Positions 51,293 through 61,227 of a DNA stretch of 64,000 nt are shown here, piece by piece. Position numbers and translations under genes: made by a program. The DNA is taken from NCBI RefSeq assembly GCF_017652985.1, contig NZ_JAGGDJ010000003.1, forward strand, positions 424,308 through 488,307. Direction: 5' to 3'. Positions within the stretch are counted from its first letter, which is position 1. The number at the start of each line of letters is the position of its first letter. The DNA is from Paenibacillus artemisiicola (lineage in GTDB: Bacteria; Bacillota; Bacilli; Paenibacillales; Paenibacillaceae). Below the pieces are notes generated by a model that made no database searches, had not been told where the DNA came from, and worked only from the letters and a program-made list of their open reading frames with translations.

Positions 51293-54200
51293 ATGTTCCT
51301 GAAAAGGATAGAGTTGGCTGGATTTAAATCGTTTGCCGACAAGACGGAGCTGGAATTTGTCCGCGGCATTACGGCGGTCGTCGGCCCGAACGGCAGCGGA
51401 AAGAGCAACATCAGCGACAGCATCCGCTGGGTATTGGGCGAACAGAGCGCGAAGAGCCTGCGCGGCGGCAAAATGGAAGATATCATCTTCGCGGGAAGCG
51501 ACGCGCGCAAGGCGGTCAATTTCGGCGAAGTTTCGCTGACCCTGGATAACGGGGACGGGGCGCTTCCGCTCGATTACAACGAAGTGACCGTGACGCGCCG
51601 GGTGCATCGCAGCGGCGAAAGCGAATACTTGATCAACAAGCAGTCGTGCCGACTGAAGGATATAACGGAATTGTTCATGGATACGGGAATCGGGAAAGAA
51701 GCGTATTCCATTATCGGACAAGGCCGGATCGAGGAGATTTTGAGCACGCGCTCCGAGGATCGCCGGGGGATTTTCGAAGAGGCGTCCGGAATCGTGAAGT
51801 ACAAGTCCCGCAAGCGCGAGGCGCAGAAGAAGCTGGAGGACACGGAATCCAACCTGCTGCGCATTCACGACCTGGTCACGGAGCTCGAAGATCAGGTGGA
51901 ACCGCTTCGCGTCCAATCGGAGAAGGCGATTCAGTACAAGCAGCTGCGCGATCAACTGAAAACCGCGGAAATCTCCATGTACGTACATAACATCGAGTCG
52001 GTGCACAAAACGTGGACGGAGTCGAACGCGCGGATGGGCAAGCTGCAGGAAGAGCAGCTGGCGCTGTCCACGGTCGTAAGCAAGCACGACGCCACGCTGG
52101 AGAAGGACCGTCTCAAGCTGCGCGACCTGGAAGAGTCGCTCGACCGGCTGCACGAGGCGATGCTGCAGTACAGCGAGGAATACGAGAAATGCGAAGGTTA
52201 CGGCGAGGTGCTGAAGGAGCGCAAGCGCAACCTGGAGCACAACCGCGCGCAGCTGGATGCATCGCTCGCGGCGCAAAACGAGCGGATCGCCGCCTTGACC
52301 AAGGAAGAGGCGGAGTTCCGCAGCAAGGCCGCGCTGCTCGACAACGAGCTCGAGGCGCTGCGGAAGAAGCTGGTCGCGGAAGAGGCGCAGCTGCTCGGCA
52401 CGAACGCGTCCGCTTCGGGCGACGCGGAGGAATCGCTCAAGGGCGAGCTGCTGGACGTGCTGAGCACGATGGCGCAGCTGCGCAACGAGATCCGCTACGC
52501 CATGCAGCAGGAAGAAGCGCTGCAGCGCCGCATGGATCGGCTCGGAGACGAGCATGCCAAGTGGCAGGAACAGCACGCGCAGCTGACGGCAAGGCGAACG
52601 GAACTGAACGATAAGCTCGAGACGACGCTTGCCGACATCAACAAGATGCGGAACCGCTACATCTCGGAAGCCGAAGGGCTGCAGAACGGCCAGAAGCTGC
52701 TGGAAGAATCGCAGACGGCCGCGCGCAAGTGGGAACAGAAGTTCGACGCGCTGACGTCCCGCCGCGATACGATGAAGGAAATGCAGGACGATCTGGACGG
52801 CTTCATGCACGGCGTCCGGGAAATCCTGAAGGCGTCGCGCCGCACGACGGGCGGGGTCGAAGGCGTGCACGGCGCGGTCGCGGAGCTCGTCCGCGTGCCG
52901 GAGAAAGTGGAGCTCGCGATCGAGACCGCGCTCGGCGGCGCGTTGCAGCACGTCGTCATGAACGACGAGCGCAGCGCGCGGGCGGCGATCGCGTTCCTGA
53001 AGTCGCGCCAGCTGGGCCGCGCGACGTTCCTGCCGCTCGACGTCATCCGCAGCCGGAACATTCCGGACCATGACCGCCGGACGATCGCGGGATTGGAAGG
53101 CTTCGTCGGCGTCGCGTCCGAGCTCGTGTCCTGCGACGCGAAATACGCGAACATCGTGGAGAACCTGCTCGGCAACGTGCTCATCTCCGAGACGCTGGAG
53201 CAGGCAAACCGAATCGCTTCCCGGATTCAATATCGGTTCCGGGTCGTGACGCTGGAAGGCGACGTCGTGAACGCCGGCGGTTCCATGACCGGGGGCAGCA
53301 TTCAGAAGAAAGGCGCCAACCTGCTCGGCCGGCAGCGCCAAATCGAGCAGTTGGACGAGGAAATCAAAACGACGGACGAGCAGCTCGCGAAGCTGCGCGA
53401 CAAGATCGGCGATTTGCGCAAGGAGCAGTCGATCCGCAACCAGAAGGTCGACGAGCTGCGCGAGCTGGGCGAGAAGCTGCGCATCGACGAGCAGCATCTG
53501 CGCGCGGAGCTGCAGTCCGTGGACAAAGAAAAGCGGATTTTGGACGAGCAGGCGCAGCTGTTCCAAGCGGACAGCGCAGGCCATAAGACCGAGCAGCAGC
53601 AGCTGAGCCATTCCGCCAAAGCGGCGGAAGAGCGGCTCGAGGCTCTGACGCGGGAGGAAGCGCGGCTTCAAGAAGCGATCCGCCAGGCGGAAGAACGGCG
53701 GAAGGCCGGCGAATCCGCGAAGGAGCAGCTGCAGGATCAGCTGACGGATCTGAAGATTTCGCTCGCGAAGACCGACCAGGAGAAAATGTCGTTCGAGGAC
53801 CAAGCCGCCCGGATCCGTTCCGATATCGGACGGGCCAAGCAGGAGCTGTCGGGCATCCGCGACATGCTGCAGCGGCAGGACGAGGAGCTGCGTCTCCACG
53901 GCGAAGAGAGCGCCAAGCAGCTCGAGCAGCTGAACGCGCTTAAGCTGAAGAAGGACGGCTGCGCCGAGCAGACGGATCTGAAGCGCGCGGCGCGCGCGGA
54001 GCTGACCCGCGAGCTCGAGCAGGGCGAGAGCGAGACGAAGGAGCAGCGGGCCCAGCTGCGCAGCGTCGAAGACCAGCTGCGCCAGATCGAGATCGCGGTC
54101 AACCGGCTCGACGTCGAGCTCGACAACCTGCTGCGCAAGCTGAGCGAAGAGTACGAGCTCAGCTACGAGCTCGCCAAGGAGCGCTATCCCGTTCCGGAGG

Positions 54201-54868
54201 ACGTGCTCGCGCTGCAGAACGAAGTGCGCGATTTGAAGCGGCGCATCTCCGGCCTGGGCGAAGTGAATCTCGGCGCGATCGACGAATACGAGCGCGTCAA
54301 GGAGCGTTACACGTTCCTGAACGACCAGAAGAACGACCTCATCGAGGCGAAGACGACGCTGTATCAGGTCATCCGCGAGATGGACGACGAGATGAGCCGC
54401 CGGTTCAAGACGACGTTCGAGGCGATCCGCGGGCATTTCGTCGTCGTCTTCGCGAAGCTGTTCGGCGGCGGGCGCGCCGACCTGATCATGGTAGAGCCCG
54501 ATCGGGTGCTCGATAGCGGCATCGATATCGTCGCGCAGCCGCCGGGCAAGAAGCTGCAAAACCTGCAGCTGCTCTCCGGGGGCGAGCGCGCGCTGACGGC
54601 GATCGCGTTGCTGTTCGCCATTCTGCAGGTGAAGCCGGTACCGTTCTGCGTGCTGGACGAAGTCGAAGCGGCGCTCGACGAAGCGAACGTGGCGCGTTTC
54701 GCCCAGTATCTACGGGAATTCTCGGAACTGACCCAATTCATCGTCGTCACGCACCGCAAGGGCACGATGGAGGAAGCCGACGTGCTCTACGGGGTCACGA
54801 TGGAAGAGGGCGGCGTCTCGAAGCTCGTGTCCGTCCGCCTGGAGGACGACGAACCGGTCTCCGCGTAA
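51293..54868 (+). CDS. smc: Chromosome segregation SMC ATPase
   Basis: 1191 residues, forms the condensin-like complex with ScpA/ScpB that organises the chromosome. Head: Walker A GPNGSGKSN (about 32-40) and, near the C terminus, signature LSGGERALTAIALLFA with Walker B FCVLDEVEAALDEANV. Two long coiled coils (about 165-500 and 680-1020) flank the hinge (about 510-660, GVHGAVAELVRVPEKVE, GGSMTGGS). The start MFLKRIELAGFKSFADKTELEF is the family start. Confidence 0.97.
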   Translation: MFLKRIELAGFKSFADKTELEFVRGITAVVGPNGSGKSNISDSIRWVLGEQSAKSLRGGKMEDIIFAGSDARKAVNFGEVSLTLDNGDGALPLDYNEVTVTRRVHRSGESEYLINKQSCRLKDITELFMDTGIGKEAYSIIGQGRIEEILSTRSEDRRGIFEEASGIVKYKSRKREAQKKLEDTESNLLRIHDLVTELEDQVEPLRVQSEKAIQYKQLRDQLKTAEISMYVHNIESVHKTWTESNARMGKLQEEQLALSTVVSKHDATLEKDRLKLRDLEESLDRLHEAMLQYSEEYEKCEGYGEVLKERKRNLEHNRAQLDASLAAQNERIAALTKEEAEFRSKAALLDNELEALRKKLVAEEAQLLGTNASASGDAEESLKGELLDVLSTMAQLRNEIRYAMQQEEALQRRMDRLGDEHAKWQEQHAQLTARRTELNDKLETTLADINKMRNRYISEAEGLQNGQKLLEESQTAARKWEQKFDALTSRRDTMKEMQDDLDGFMHGVREILKASRRTTGGVEGVHGAVAELVRVPEKVELAIETALGGALQHVVMNDERSARAAIAFLKSRQLGRATFLPLDVIRSRNIPDHDRRTIAGLEGFVGVASELVSCDAKYANIVENLLGNVLISETLEQANRIASRIQYRFRVVTLEGDVVNAGGSMTGGSIQKKGANLLGRQRQIEQLDEEIKTTDEQLAKLRDKIGDLRKEQSIRNQKVDELRELGEKLRIDEQHLRAELQSVDKEKRILDEQAQLFQADSAGHKTEQQQLSHSAKAAEERLEALTREEARLQEAIRQAEERRKAGESAKEQLQDQLTDLKISLAKTDQEKMSFEDQAARIRSDIGRAKQELSGIRDMLQRQDEELRLHGEESAKQLEQLNALKLKKDGCAEQTDLKRAARAELTRELEQGESETKEQRAQLRSVEDQLRQIEIAVNRLDVELDNLLRKLSEEYELSYELAKERYPVPEDVLALQNEVRDLKRRISGLGEVNLGAIDEYERVKERYTFLNDQKNDLIEAKTTLYQVIREMDDEMSRRFKTTFEAIRGHFVVVFAKLFGGGRADLIMVEPDRVLDSGIDIVAQPPGKKLQNLQLLSGGERALTAIALLFAILQVKPVPFCVLDEVEAALDEANVARFAQYLREFSELTQFIVVTHRKGTMEEADVLYGVTMEEGGVSKLVSVRLEDDEPVSA

Positions 54869-54905
54869 TTGCTGCACCCGAACAACCGTTTCGAACGTAT
54901 ACAAG

Positions 54906-54946
54906 AAGCCGGAGCCTGCGCATGCCGCGCATGGCCCGGCTTTTGC
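54906..54946 (+). terminator. Weak hairpin between smc and ftsY
   Basis: AAGCCGG/CCGGCTT arms about 23 bases apart with TTTT. Probably a partial attenuator, since the ftsY start is only 25 bases on. Confidence 0.45.
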
Positions 54947-54970
54947 GAGTAAAGGGATGGAGGTCCAAAC

Positions 54971-55975
54971 ATGAGTTTTTTTAAACGTTTGAAAGAAAGC
55001 ATCGCCCAGAAGACCGAGGCGGTCACGTCCATTTTCAAGGAAGGCTTGACCAAGACGCGGACCGCGTTCGTCGGCAGAATCGAAGAGCTGATCCTGCGCC
55101 GGAAGAAGATCGACGAAGCGTTTTACGAAGAACTGGAAGAGATTTTGATCGGCGCGGACGTCGGCGTGAACACGGTCATGCAGCTGATCGACGAGCTGCG
55201 CGCGGAAGTGAAGAAGCGCAAAATCGAGGAAGCGTCCGAGCTGCAGCCGATTTTGTCCGAGAAGCTGGTGGAGCTGCTGAAGGGAAACGCGGCGACGTCG
55301 CTGCGCATGGCGGATCAGGGGATGACCGTCATTCTGTTCGTCGGCGTCAACGGCGTCGGCAAGACGACGACGATCGGCAAGCTCGCGCATAAATTCAAGT
55401 CCGAAGGCAAATCCGTCCTGTTGGCGGCGGGAGATACGTTCCGAGCCGGCGCCATCGAGCAGCTCGAGGTGTGGGGCAAGCGCGTCGGCGTCGACGTAAT
55501 CAAGCAGGAATCCGGCGCGGATCCGGCGGCGGTCATGTACGATGCTGTCCACGCGGCGAAGCAGCGGGGCGTCGACGTGCTCCTGTGCGACACGGCGGGC
55601 CGGCTGCAGAACAAGCATAACTTGATGGAAGAGCTGAACAAGATCTTCCGCGTCATCCAGCGCGAGGTGCCGAACGCGCCGCACGAGGTGCTGCTCGTGC
55701 TCGACGCGACGACCGGCCAGAACGCGCTCAGCCAGGCGAAGCTGTTCGGCGAGAAGAGCGGCGTGACGGGCCTCGTGCTGACGAAGCTCGACGGCACGGC
55801 GAAGGGCGGCATCGTCATCGCGATCCGCAACGAGCTGGATTTGCCGGTGAAGCTGGTCGGCTTGGGCGAGAAGATGCAGGATCTGCAGGAATTCGATTCC
55901 GAGCAGTTCGTGCACGCGCTGTTCGGCGGGCTGCTGCAAGCCGCAGAGGACGAAGCCGAAGCGGACCGGAATTAG
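54971..55975 (+). CDS. ftsY: Signal recognition particle receptor FtsY
   Basis: 334-residue SRP GTPase at the membrane. NG domain with GVNGVGKTTTIGKLA, DTAGRLQNKHNLM, TKLDGTAKGG and GLGEKMQDL. The acidic A domain is very short, as in other Gram-positives. GGAGG before ATG 54971. Confidence 0.96.
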   Translation: MSFFKRLKESIAQKTEAVTSIFKEGLTKTRTAFVGRIEELILRRKKIDEAFYEELEEILIGADVGVNTVMQLIDELRAEVKKRKIEEASELQPILSEKLVELLKGNAATSLRMADQGMTVILFVGVNGVGKTTTIGKLAHKFKSEGKSVLLAAGDTFRAGAIEQLEVWGKRVGVDVIKQESGADPAAVMYDAVHAAKQRGVDVLLCDTAGRLQNKHNLMEELNKIFRVIQREVPNAPHEVLLVLDATTGQNALSQAKLFGEKSGVTGLVLTKLDGTAKGGIVIAIRNELDLPVKLVGLGEKMQDLQEFDSEQFVHALFGGLLQAAEDEAEADRN

Positions 55976-56077
55976 GTGACAAGGAATTCAGCTTGACAGG
56001 GCATAGGCCGCTGCGCTATGATAGTCGTCGTGGAAATGGTGTAAAGGCGTTTGCCTTGACGCAAAGGAGCGGATCGC

Positions 56078-56452
56078 ATGAACATGCACGAAACCGATGC
56101 CCTGGCGAAAACGAACCGGATCAACATGCTGTTCGATTTTTACGAAACGCTGCTCACGGAGAAACAGCAGACGTTTCTGAAATATTATTTTCATGACGAT
56201 TACTCGCTCGGCGAGATCGCGGCCGAGTTCGATATTAGCCGCCAAGCGGTCTACGAGCATGTCAAGCGCGCGGAGGCCGTGCTCGAGAGCTGCGAAAGCA
56301 AGCTGCAGCTGCTCGCCAAGCATGAAGCGGCCGAGCGGTGGCTGGCCAAGCTGGATCAAATGGCGGAGCGGATCGCGGGAGACAGCGACATGCGCGCCGA
56401 GCTCCTGGCCATCGCGCAGGGGCTTCGCGGCGAAGGCGGAAGCGCTACATAA
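56078..56452 (+). CDS. ylxM: YlxM family DNA-binding protein (SRP-associated)
   Basis: 124-residue protein of UPF0122. Sigma-region-4-like [27 protein letters not shown] and [15 protein letters not shown]. The gene always stands before ffh in Bacillota and stimulates SRP/FtsY function in streptococci. AAAGGAGCGG precedes ATG 56078. A hydrophilic helical C terminus. Confidence 0.92.
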   Translation: MNMHETDALAKTNRINMLFDFYETLLTEKQQTFLKYYFHDDYSLGEIAAEFDISRQAVYEHVKRAEAVLESCESKLQLLAKHEAAERWLAKLDQMAERIAGDSDMRAELLAIAQGLRGEGGSAT

Positions 56453-56475
56453 ATTATTTTCAGGAGGTGACGTCC

Positions 56476-57849
56476 ATGGCATTCGAAGGGTTATCCAGCA
56501 GGCTGCAGAACGTGTTCGGCAAATTGCGCGGCAAAGGGAAAGTGACGGAGGATGACGTCAACGAGGCGATGCGCGAGGTGCGCTTGGCGCTGCTCGAAGC
56601 CGACGTCAACTTCAAGGTCGTCAAGGATTTCATCGCGAAGGTGAAAGAACGCGCGATCGGCCTCGAATTGACGAAGAGCTTCACGCCCGGCATGGTCGTC
56701 GTCGACATCGTTAATAAAGAACTGACGGAGCTCATGGGCGGCACGAACACGAAGCTCGCCAAAGCGAACAAGCCGCCGACGGTCATCCTGATGGTCGGCT
56801 TGCAGGGCGCGGGCAAAACGACCTCGTCCGCCAAGCTCGCCAAGCTGCTCCTTAAAGAAAAGCATAAGCCGCTCATGATCGCGGGCGACATTTACCGTCC
56901 GGCCGCCATCAAGCAGCTGCAGGTGCTGGGCGAACAGATCGGCGTGCCGGTCTTCACGCTCGGCGACCAGACGTCGCCGGTCGAGATCGCCCGCCAAGGG
57001 CTTCAGCTCGCAAAGGATAACGGCCATGACTACGTCATCATCGATACGGCGGGCCGGCTGCACATCGACGAGGCGCTGATGACGGAGCTTCGCGACATCC
57101 ACGAAGCGACCAAGCCCGACGAGGTGCTCCTCGTCGTCGACGCGATGACGGGCCAGGAAGCCGTCAACGTCGCCCAGAGCTTCCACAGCCAGCTCGAGCT
57201 GACGGGCGTCGTGCTCACGAAGCTCGACGGCGATACGCGCGGCGGCGCGGCGCTGTCGGTCAAAGCCGTCACCGGCTGCCCGATCAAATTCGCGGCGACG
57301 GGCGAGAAGATCGAGCCGCTCGAGCCGTTCCATCCGGAACGGATGGCGTCCCGGATCCTCGGCATGGGCGACATGCTGTCGCTGATCGAGAAGGCCCAGA
57401 CCGCCATCGACGCCGAGAAAGCCGCGGAGATGGAGCGCAAGATGCGCACGGCGGAATTCACCTTCGAGGATTTCCTCGAGCAGATGGAGCAAGTGCGTAA
57501 GCTCGGACCGCTCGACCAACTGCTCGACATGATGCCGGGCATGGGCAAGATGAAGGACATGAAGAACTTCAAAGTCGACGAGAAGCAGATCGGCCGCGTC
57601 GAAGCGATCGTCAAATCGATGACGAAGGAAGAGAAGCGCAAGCCCGAAATTCTCAACCATAGCCGTCGCAAGCGCATCGCGTTCGGCAGCGGAACCTCCG
57701 TCGCGGAGGTCAACCGGCTGATCAAGCAGTTCGACGACATGAAAAAAATGATGAAGCAGTTTTCGTCCATGATGGGGCCGAAAGGACCGAAGGGCGGCCT
57801 GAAAGGGCTCAAGGGCATGCTTCCCAAAGGGATGAAATTCCCGTTCTGA
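56476..57849 (+). CDS. ffh: Signal recognition particle protein Ffh
   Basis: 457-residue SRP GTPase that binds signal peptides and SRP RNA. G motifs GLQGAGKTTSSAKLA, DTAGRLHIDE, TKLDGDTRGGAALS, and the Met-rich M domain (about 300-450; DMMPGMGKMKDM, GSGTSVAEVNRLIKQF). ATG 56476 with CAGGAGGTGACG; upstream in-frame codons lie in ylxM. Confidence 0.97.
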   Translation: MAFEGLSSRLQNVFGKLRGKGKVTEDDVNEAMREVRLALLEADVNFKVVKDFIAKVKERAIGLELTKSFTPGMVVVDIVNKELTELMGGTNTKLAKANKPPTVILMVGLQGAGKTTSSAKLAKLLLKEKHKPLMIAGDIYRPAAIKQLQVLGEQIGVPVFTLGDQTSPVEIARQGLQLAKDNGHDYVIIDTAGRLHIDEALMTELRDIHEATKPDEVLLVVDAMTGQEAVNVAQSFHSQLELTGVVLTKLDGDTRGGAALSVKAVTGCPIKFAATGEKIEPLEPFHPERMASRILGMGDMLSLIEKAQTAIDAEKAAEMERKMRTAEFTFEDFLEQMEQVRKLGPLDQLLDMMPGMGKMKDMKNFKVDEKQIGRVEAIVKSMTKEEKRKPEILNHSRRKRIAFGSGTSVAEVNRLIKQFDDMKKMMKQFSSMMGPKGPKGGLKGLKGMLPKGMKFPF

Positions 57850-57896
57850 CCGCTTGGTTCCGGACAGGCGAAATTCTTTGAAGGAGGTGAATTCTC

Positions 57897-58169
57897 ATGG
57901 CAGTACGTATTCGTTTGAAACGCATCGGTGCGCACAAGGCGCCTTTCTACCGCGTAGTGGTATCCGATTCCCGTTCCCCGCGCGACGGTCGCTTCATTGA
58001 AGAAATCGGGACTTATAATCCGGTTGCTCAACCGGCTCAAGTCAGCATCGATGAAGAGAAAGCTCTGAAATGGCTCCAAAACGGAGCGCAAGCTTCCGAT
58101 ACGGTCCGCAACCTGCTTTCCAAAGCGGGCGTAATGACGAAGCTTCACGAGCTGAAACTTCAAAAATAA
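57897..58169 (+). CDS. rpsP: Ribosomal protein S16
   Basis: 90 residues, small-subunit protein. Starts [19 protein letters not shown], with [28 protein letters not shown] site. Follows ffh as usual. Confidence 0.97.
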   Translation: MAVRIRLKRIGAHKAPFYRVVVSDSRSPRDGRFIEEIGTYNPVAQPAQVSIDEEKALKWLQNGAQASDTVRNLLSKAGVMTKLHELKLQK

Positions 58170-58196
58170 CCTACTCGGTGCGGGGGGCCTATTGTG

Positions 58197-58427
58197 ATGA
58201 AGGACTTGATTCTTGTCATAGCGAAGGCTTTAGTGGATAACCCGGAGGATGTGCGCGTCGACGTGAAGGAAGACGATCGCGGCACCGTTTACCTGCTGTC
58301 GGTCAATCCCGACGACGTCGGGAAAGTGATCGGCAAGCAGGGGCGGATCGCCAAAGCGCTGAGAACGGTCGTCGCTTCGGCGGCCGTCAAATCGCAGAAG
58401 CGCGTCATGGTCGATATCATTTCGTAG
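58197..58427 (+). CDS. khpA: KH-domain RNA-binding protein KhpA
   Basis: 76 residues. Single KH domain with VIGKQGRIAKALRTVV. In other Gram-positives it partners KhpB/Jag in RNA binding and cell-division control. ATG 58197 preferred over GTG 58194. Confidence 0.92.
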   Translation: MKDLILVIAKALVDNPEDVRVDVKEDDRGTVYLLSVNPDDVGKVIGKQGRIAKALRTVVASAAVKSQKRVMVDIIS

Positions 58428-58444
58428 CGATCGTGCATCGAGAC

Positions 58445-58475
58445 AGGGCTAGGATGGCTATCCTAGCTCTTTTTC
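58445..58475 (+). terminator. Hairpin terminator between khpA and rimM
   Basis: AGGGCTAGGAT/ATCCTAGCTCT stem, GGCT loop, TTTTT. A strong intrinsic terminator shape inside the operon, so rimM-trmD may partly rely on read-through or an own promoter. Confidence 0.75.
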
Positions 58476-58508
58476 GATGCAAAATACGAATAAGGCAGGA
58501 GACAACGC

Positions 58509-59027
58509 ATGAATCAACAATGGCTATCGGTCGGGAAGCTCGTCAACACCCACGGCATCCGCGGCGAAGTGAAGGTCATCTCCCAAACCGACTTTCCCGA
58601 GGAACGGTTTGCGCCGAAGTCCAAGCTGACGCTCTTGAACGAAGAGAACGGGCAGCAGCTGGACGTGGAAGTACAGAGCGCAAGAGAGCATAAGGGCATG
58701 TACTTCTTGAAGCTGAAGGGCTACGACAACATCAACGACGTCGAGAAATATAAAGGCTGGGCCTTGAAGGTCCCGAAGGAAGACATGGTCGAGCTGGAGG
58801 AAGGCGAATATTACCATCACCAAATCATCGGCTGCGCCGTCGTGACGGACGAAGGCGCCGACCTTGGCGTCATTACGGAAATTTTGGTGCCTGGCGCGAA
58901 CGACGTGTGGGTGGTTCAGCCGAAGAAGGGCAAGCAGGTCCTGATACCCGTCATCGACGAGGTCGTGCTGGACGTCGACGTGCCGAACAAGACGGTCAAG
59001 GTTCATCTGATGGAAGGGCTGATCTAA
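58509..59027 (+). CDS. rimM: Ribosome maturation factor RimM
   Basis: 172 residues; 30S assembly factor binding S19. N-terminal RimM domain (VGKLVNTHGIRGEVKVI) and C-terminal PRC barrel (YYHHQIIGCAVVTDEG, VLIPVIDEVVLDVDV). Three bases before trmD. Confidence 0.95.
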   Translation: MNQQWLSVGKLVNTHGIRGEVKVISQTDFPEERFAPKSKLTLLNEENGQQLDVEVQSAREHKGMYFLKLKGYDNINDVEKYKGWALKVPKEDMVELEEGEYYHHQIIGCAVVTDEGADLGVITEILVPGANDVWVVQPKKGKQVLIPVIDEVVLDVDVPNKTVKVHLMEGLI

Positions 59028-59030
59028 GAC

Positions 59031-59801
59031 ATGCGCATCGACGTCTTGACTCTGTTTCCGGAGATGTTCGAAGGCGTCTTCGGCGCCAGCATTCTCGGCA
59101 AAGCCCGGGAAAAGGGAATCGTCAGCCTGAACGCGGTTAACTTTCGCGATTACGCGAACAATAAGCATAATACGGTGGACGACTATCCGTACGGCGGGGG
59201 CGGGGGCATGGTGCTGAAGCCCGAGCCGCTGTTCGCGGCGGTCGAGGATCTCGTGCCGGAAGGCGGAGCGAAGCCGCGCGTCGTCCTGCTCTGCCCGCAA
59301 GGCGAGCCCTATACGCAGCGGAAGGCCGAGGAGCTGTCGGCAAGCGAGCATCTGGTGTTCGTCTGCGGCCATTACGAAGGCTACGACGAACGGATTCGCC
59401 AGCATCTCGTGACCGACGAAATTTCGGTCGGCGACTACGTGCTCACCGGCGGGGAACTGCCGGCCATGGTCGTCATCGACAGCATCGTCCGATTGCTTCC
59501 CGGCGCGCTCGGCAACGAGAATTCAGCCGTGACGGACTCCTTCAGCACCGGGCTGCTGGAGCATCCGCACTATACGCGCCCAGCGGTTTTCCGGGGCTGG
59601 GAGGTGCCGGAGGTGCTGACGTCCGGCCATCATGCCAACGTGGAGACCTGGAGGCGCCAACAATCCATTTTGCGGACGCTGGAACGCCGTCCCGAGCTGC
59701 TCGAAACCGCGGAGTTGAGCAAAAAAGAACGGCTTTGGCTGGCGGAACGCATCAAGGAGCGGGAGCTTCAGGCGCAGTCCGCGTCCGATGCAGAAAAATA
59801 A
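59031..59801 (+). CDS. trmD: tRNA (guanine37-N1)-methyltransferase
   Basis: SPOUT knot enzyme, 256 residues, SAM-dependent. Seen: [58 protein letters not shown] and the HPHYTRP segment. Prevents +1 frameshifts. Confidence 0.96.
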   Translation: MRIDVLTLFPEMFEGVFGASILGKAREKGIVSLNAVNFRDYANNKHNTVDDYPYGGGGGMVLKPEPLFAAVEDLVPEGGAKPRVVLLCPQGEPYTQRKAEELSASEHLVFVCGHYEGYDERIRQHLVTDEISVGDYVLTGGELPAMVVIDSIVRLLPGALGNENSAVTDSFSTGLLEHPHYTRPAVFRGWEVPEVLTSGHHANVETWRRQQSILRTLERRPELLETAELSKKERLWLAERIKERELQAQSASDAEK

Positions 59802-59819
59802 GGGATTCGGCGGATCTCG

Positions 59820-59955
59820 TTATTGTGTTCTAGGCGGGATTGTGTTAATATATCAGATGTTGCTTTGTTAACTCGGACGGTCCGCTATAAGCGAAGATCC
59901 GGCCTTCCTAGCGAAACCGGTAGCTTATAAGAACGTCTATGGTGGAAGGAGTTGA
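59820..59955 (+). promoter_or_regulatory. rplS promoter and structured leader (L19-leader-like)
   Basis: TTGTGT, 17 bases, TAATAT gives a plausible promoter near 59823-59851. The leader then contains TATAAGC and GCTTATA arms about 35 bases apart around a GC-rich loop. Autogenous L19 leaders are known before rplS in Bacillota; the match here is by position and pairing only. Confidence 0.5.
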
Positions 59956-59961
59956 AATCAA

Positions 59962-60303
59962 ATGAATCTTTTGCAAACTATTGCGCAAGAAAATCTTCGT
60001 ACTGACCTTCCAAGCTTTCGCCCGGGCGATACGCTTAAGGTACACGTAAAAGTCATCGAGGGATCCCGCGAACGGATCCAGCTGTTCGAAGGCGTCGTCA
60101 TCAAGCGTCGCGGCGGCGGCATCAGCGCTACTTTTACGGTACGTAAAATTTCGTACGGCGTTGGCGTTGAAAGAACGTTCCCAGTGAACTCGCCGAAAAT
60201 TGAGAAGATCGAGGTTGCTCGCCGCGGTAAAGTCCGTCGCGCGAAACTGTACTATCTTCGCAATCTTCGCGGCAAAGCTGCGAGAATCAAAGAAATTCGC
60301 TAA
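59962..60303 (+). CDS. rplS: Ribosomal protein L19
   Basis: 113 residues, 50S protein at the 30S interface. Motifs [54 protein letters not shown] site. Confidence 0.97.
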   Translation: MNLLQTIAQENLRTDLPSFRPGDTLKVHVKVIEGSRERIQLFEGVVIKRRGGGISATFTVRKISYGVGVERTFPVNSPKIEKIEVARRGKVRRAKLYYLRNLRGKAARIKEIR

Positions 60304-60317
60304 TGCACACGACAAGA

Positions 60318-60346
60318 GGGGGACTTGCGCAAACAAGTCCCTTTTC
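60318..60346 (+). terminator. Terminator after rplS
   Basis: GGGACTTG/CAAGTCCC with a CGCAAA loop and TTTT. Confidence 0.88.
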
Positions 60347-60511
60347 GCTTTTTTACGTTTAAATTTCGGAAGGCGGCCGGCGGCAAAAAAGCAGGCAAAT
60401 CCAGCCTGGCGAAACTTGCCGCGCCGAAAATCCGTTTATTTCTTACATAGCTGACCATTGTATCGCATCGGCGAGCAAGGCTAATATTCCTGCACAGAAG
60501 AGGGTGTAATC

Positions 60512-61213
60512 ATGGACCAACAACATCGCAATGACGAACAGCAAGTCGAGCAGGAAAGCGTAAAGCCTGAGGAGCATCGGGATGTCGTTGACGGCACGGA
60601 TGCCCCCGATTCGCCGAACAAGCCTCCGGTCAAAGGCAAGGCGCAGAAGGAGCTGTTCGAATGGGTCAAGGCGCTGGCCATCGCGGCGATTCTCGTCCTG
60701 GTCATCCGCTACTTCCTGTTCGCGCCGTTCATCGTGGACGGGCCGTCCATGGAACCGAACTTTTACACCGGCGAGCGGCTGATCGTCGACAAGGCGATCT
60801 TCGAGCTGCGCAAGCCGAAGCGCGGAGAAGTCATCGTATTCCACGTGCCGGAAGAAGGCCGCGATTTCATCAAACGCGTCATTGGCGTTCCCGGGGATAA
60901 GATCAAGTACGAGGACGACAATCTGTACGTGAACGGCAAACTCGTCGACGAGCCGTACTTGAAGGAATCGATCGCGGCCGCGAAGGCGAAGGGCGAGATA
61001 TTCAACAATAACGGCGGGGAAGAACGGAACTTCCCGAATTCGAATTTCGACACGGACGTCGTGCCTCCGGGCCACGTGCTCGCTTTCGGGGACAACCGCC
61101 GCAACAGCAAGGACAGCCGGATTATCGGCTTCGTCGACGACAAAGAGATCGTCGGCCGGGCGGACGTTATTTTTTGGCCGCTCGATAAATTGGCTTTCGT
61201 GAAACAAGGATGA
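60512..61213 (+). CDS. lepB: Signal peptidase I
   Basis: 233-residue membrane serine protease removing signal peptides. An acidic N terminus, one membrane helix (about 54-74, KALAIAAILVLVIRYFLFAPF), catalytic Ser in DGPSMEPNF and Lys in DFIKRVIGVPGD, and GDNRRNSKDSR. Type I (SipS-like). Confidence 0.94.
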   Translation: MDQQHRNDEQQVEQESVKPEEHRDVVDGTDAPDSPNKPPVKGKAQKELFEWVKALAIAAILVLVIRYFLFAPFIVDGPSMEPNFYTGERLIVDKAIFELRKPKRGEVIVFHVPEEGRDFIKRVIGVPGDKIKYEDDNLYVNGKLVDEPYLKESIAAAKAKGEIFNNNGGEERNFPNSNFDTDVVPPGHVLAFGDNRRNSKDSRIIGFVDDKEIVGRADVIFWPLDKLAFVKQG

Positions 61214-61227
61214 GGTGAATGTTCGGC

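Noticed and set aside
51170..54559. Very long leftward open frame opposite smc
   Set aside because: It is an antisense frame held open by GC-rich codons; the product has no domains, is Arg/Leu/Gln-rich and lies entirely against a well-supported smc gene.
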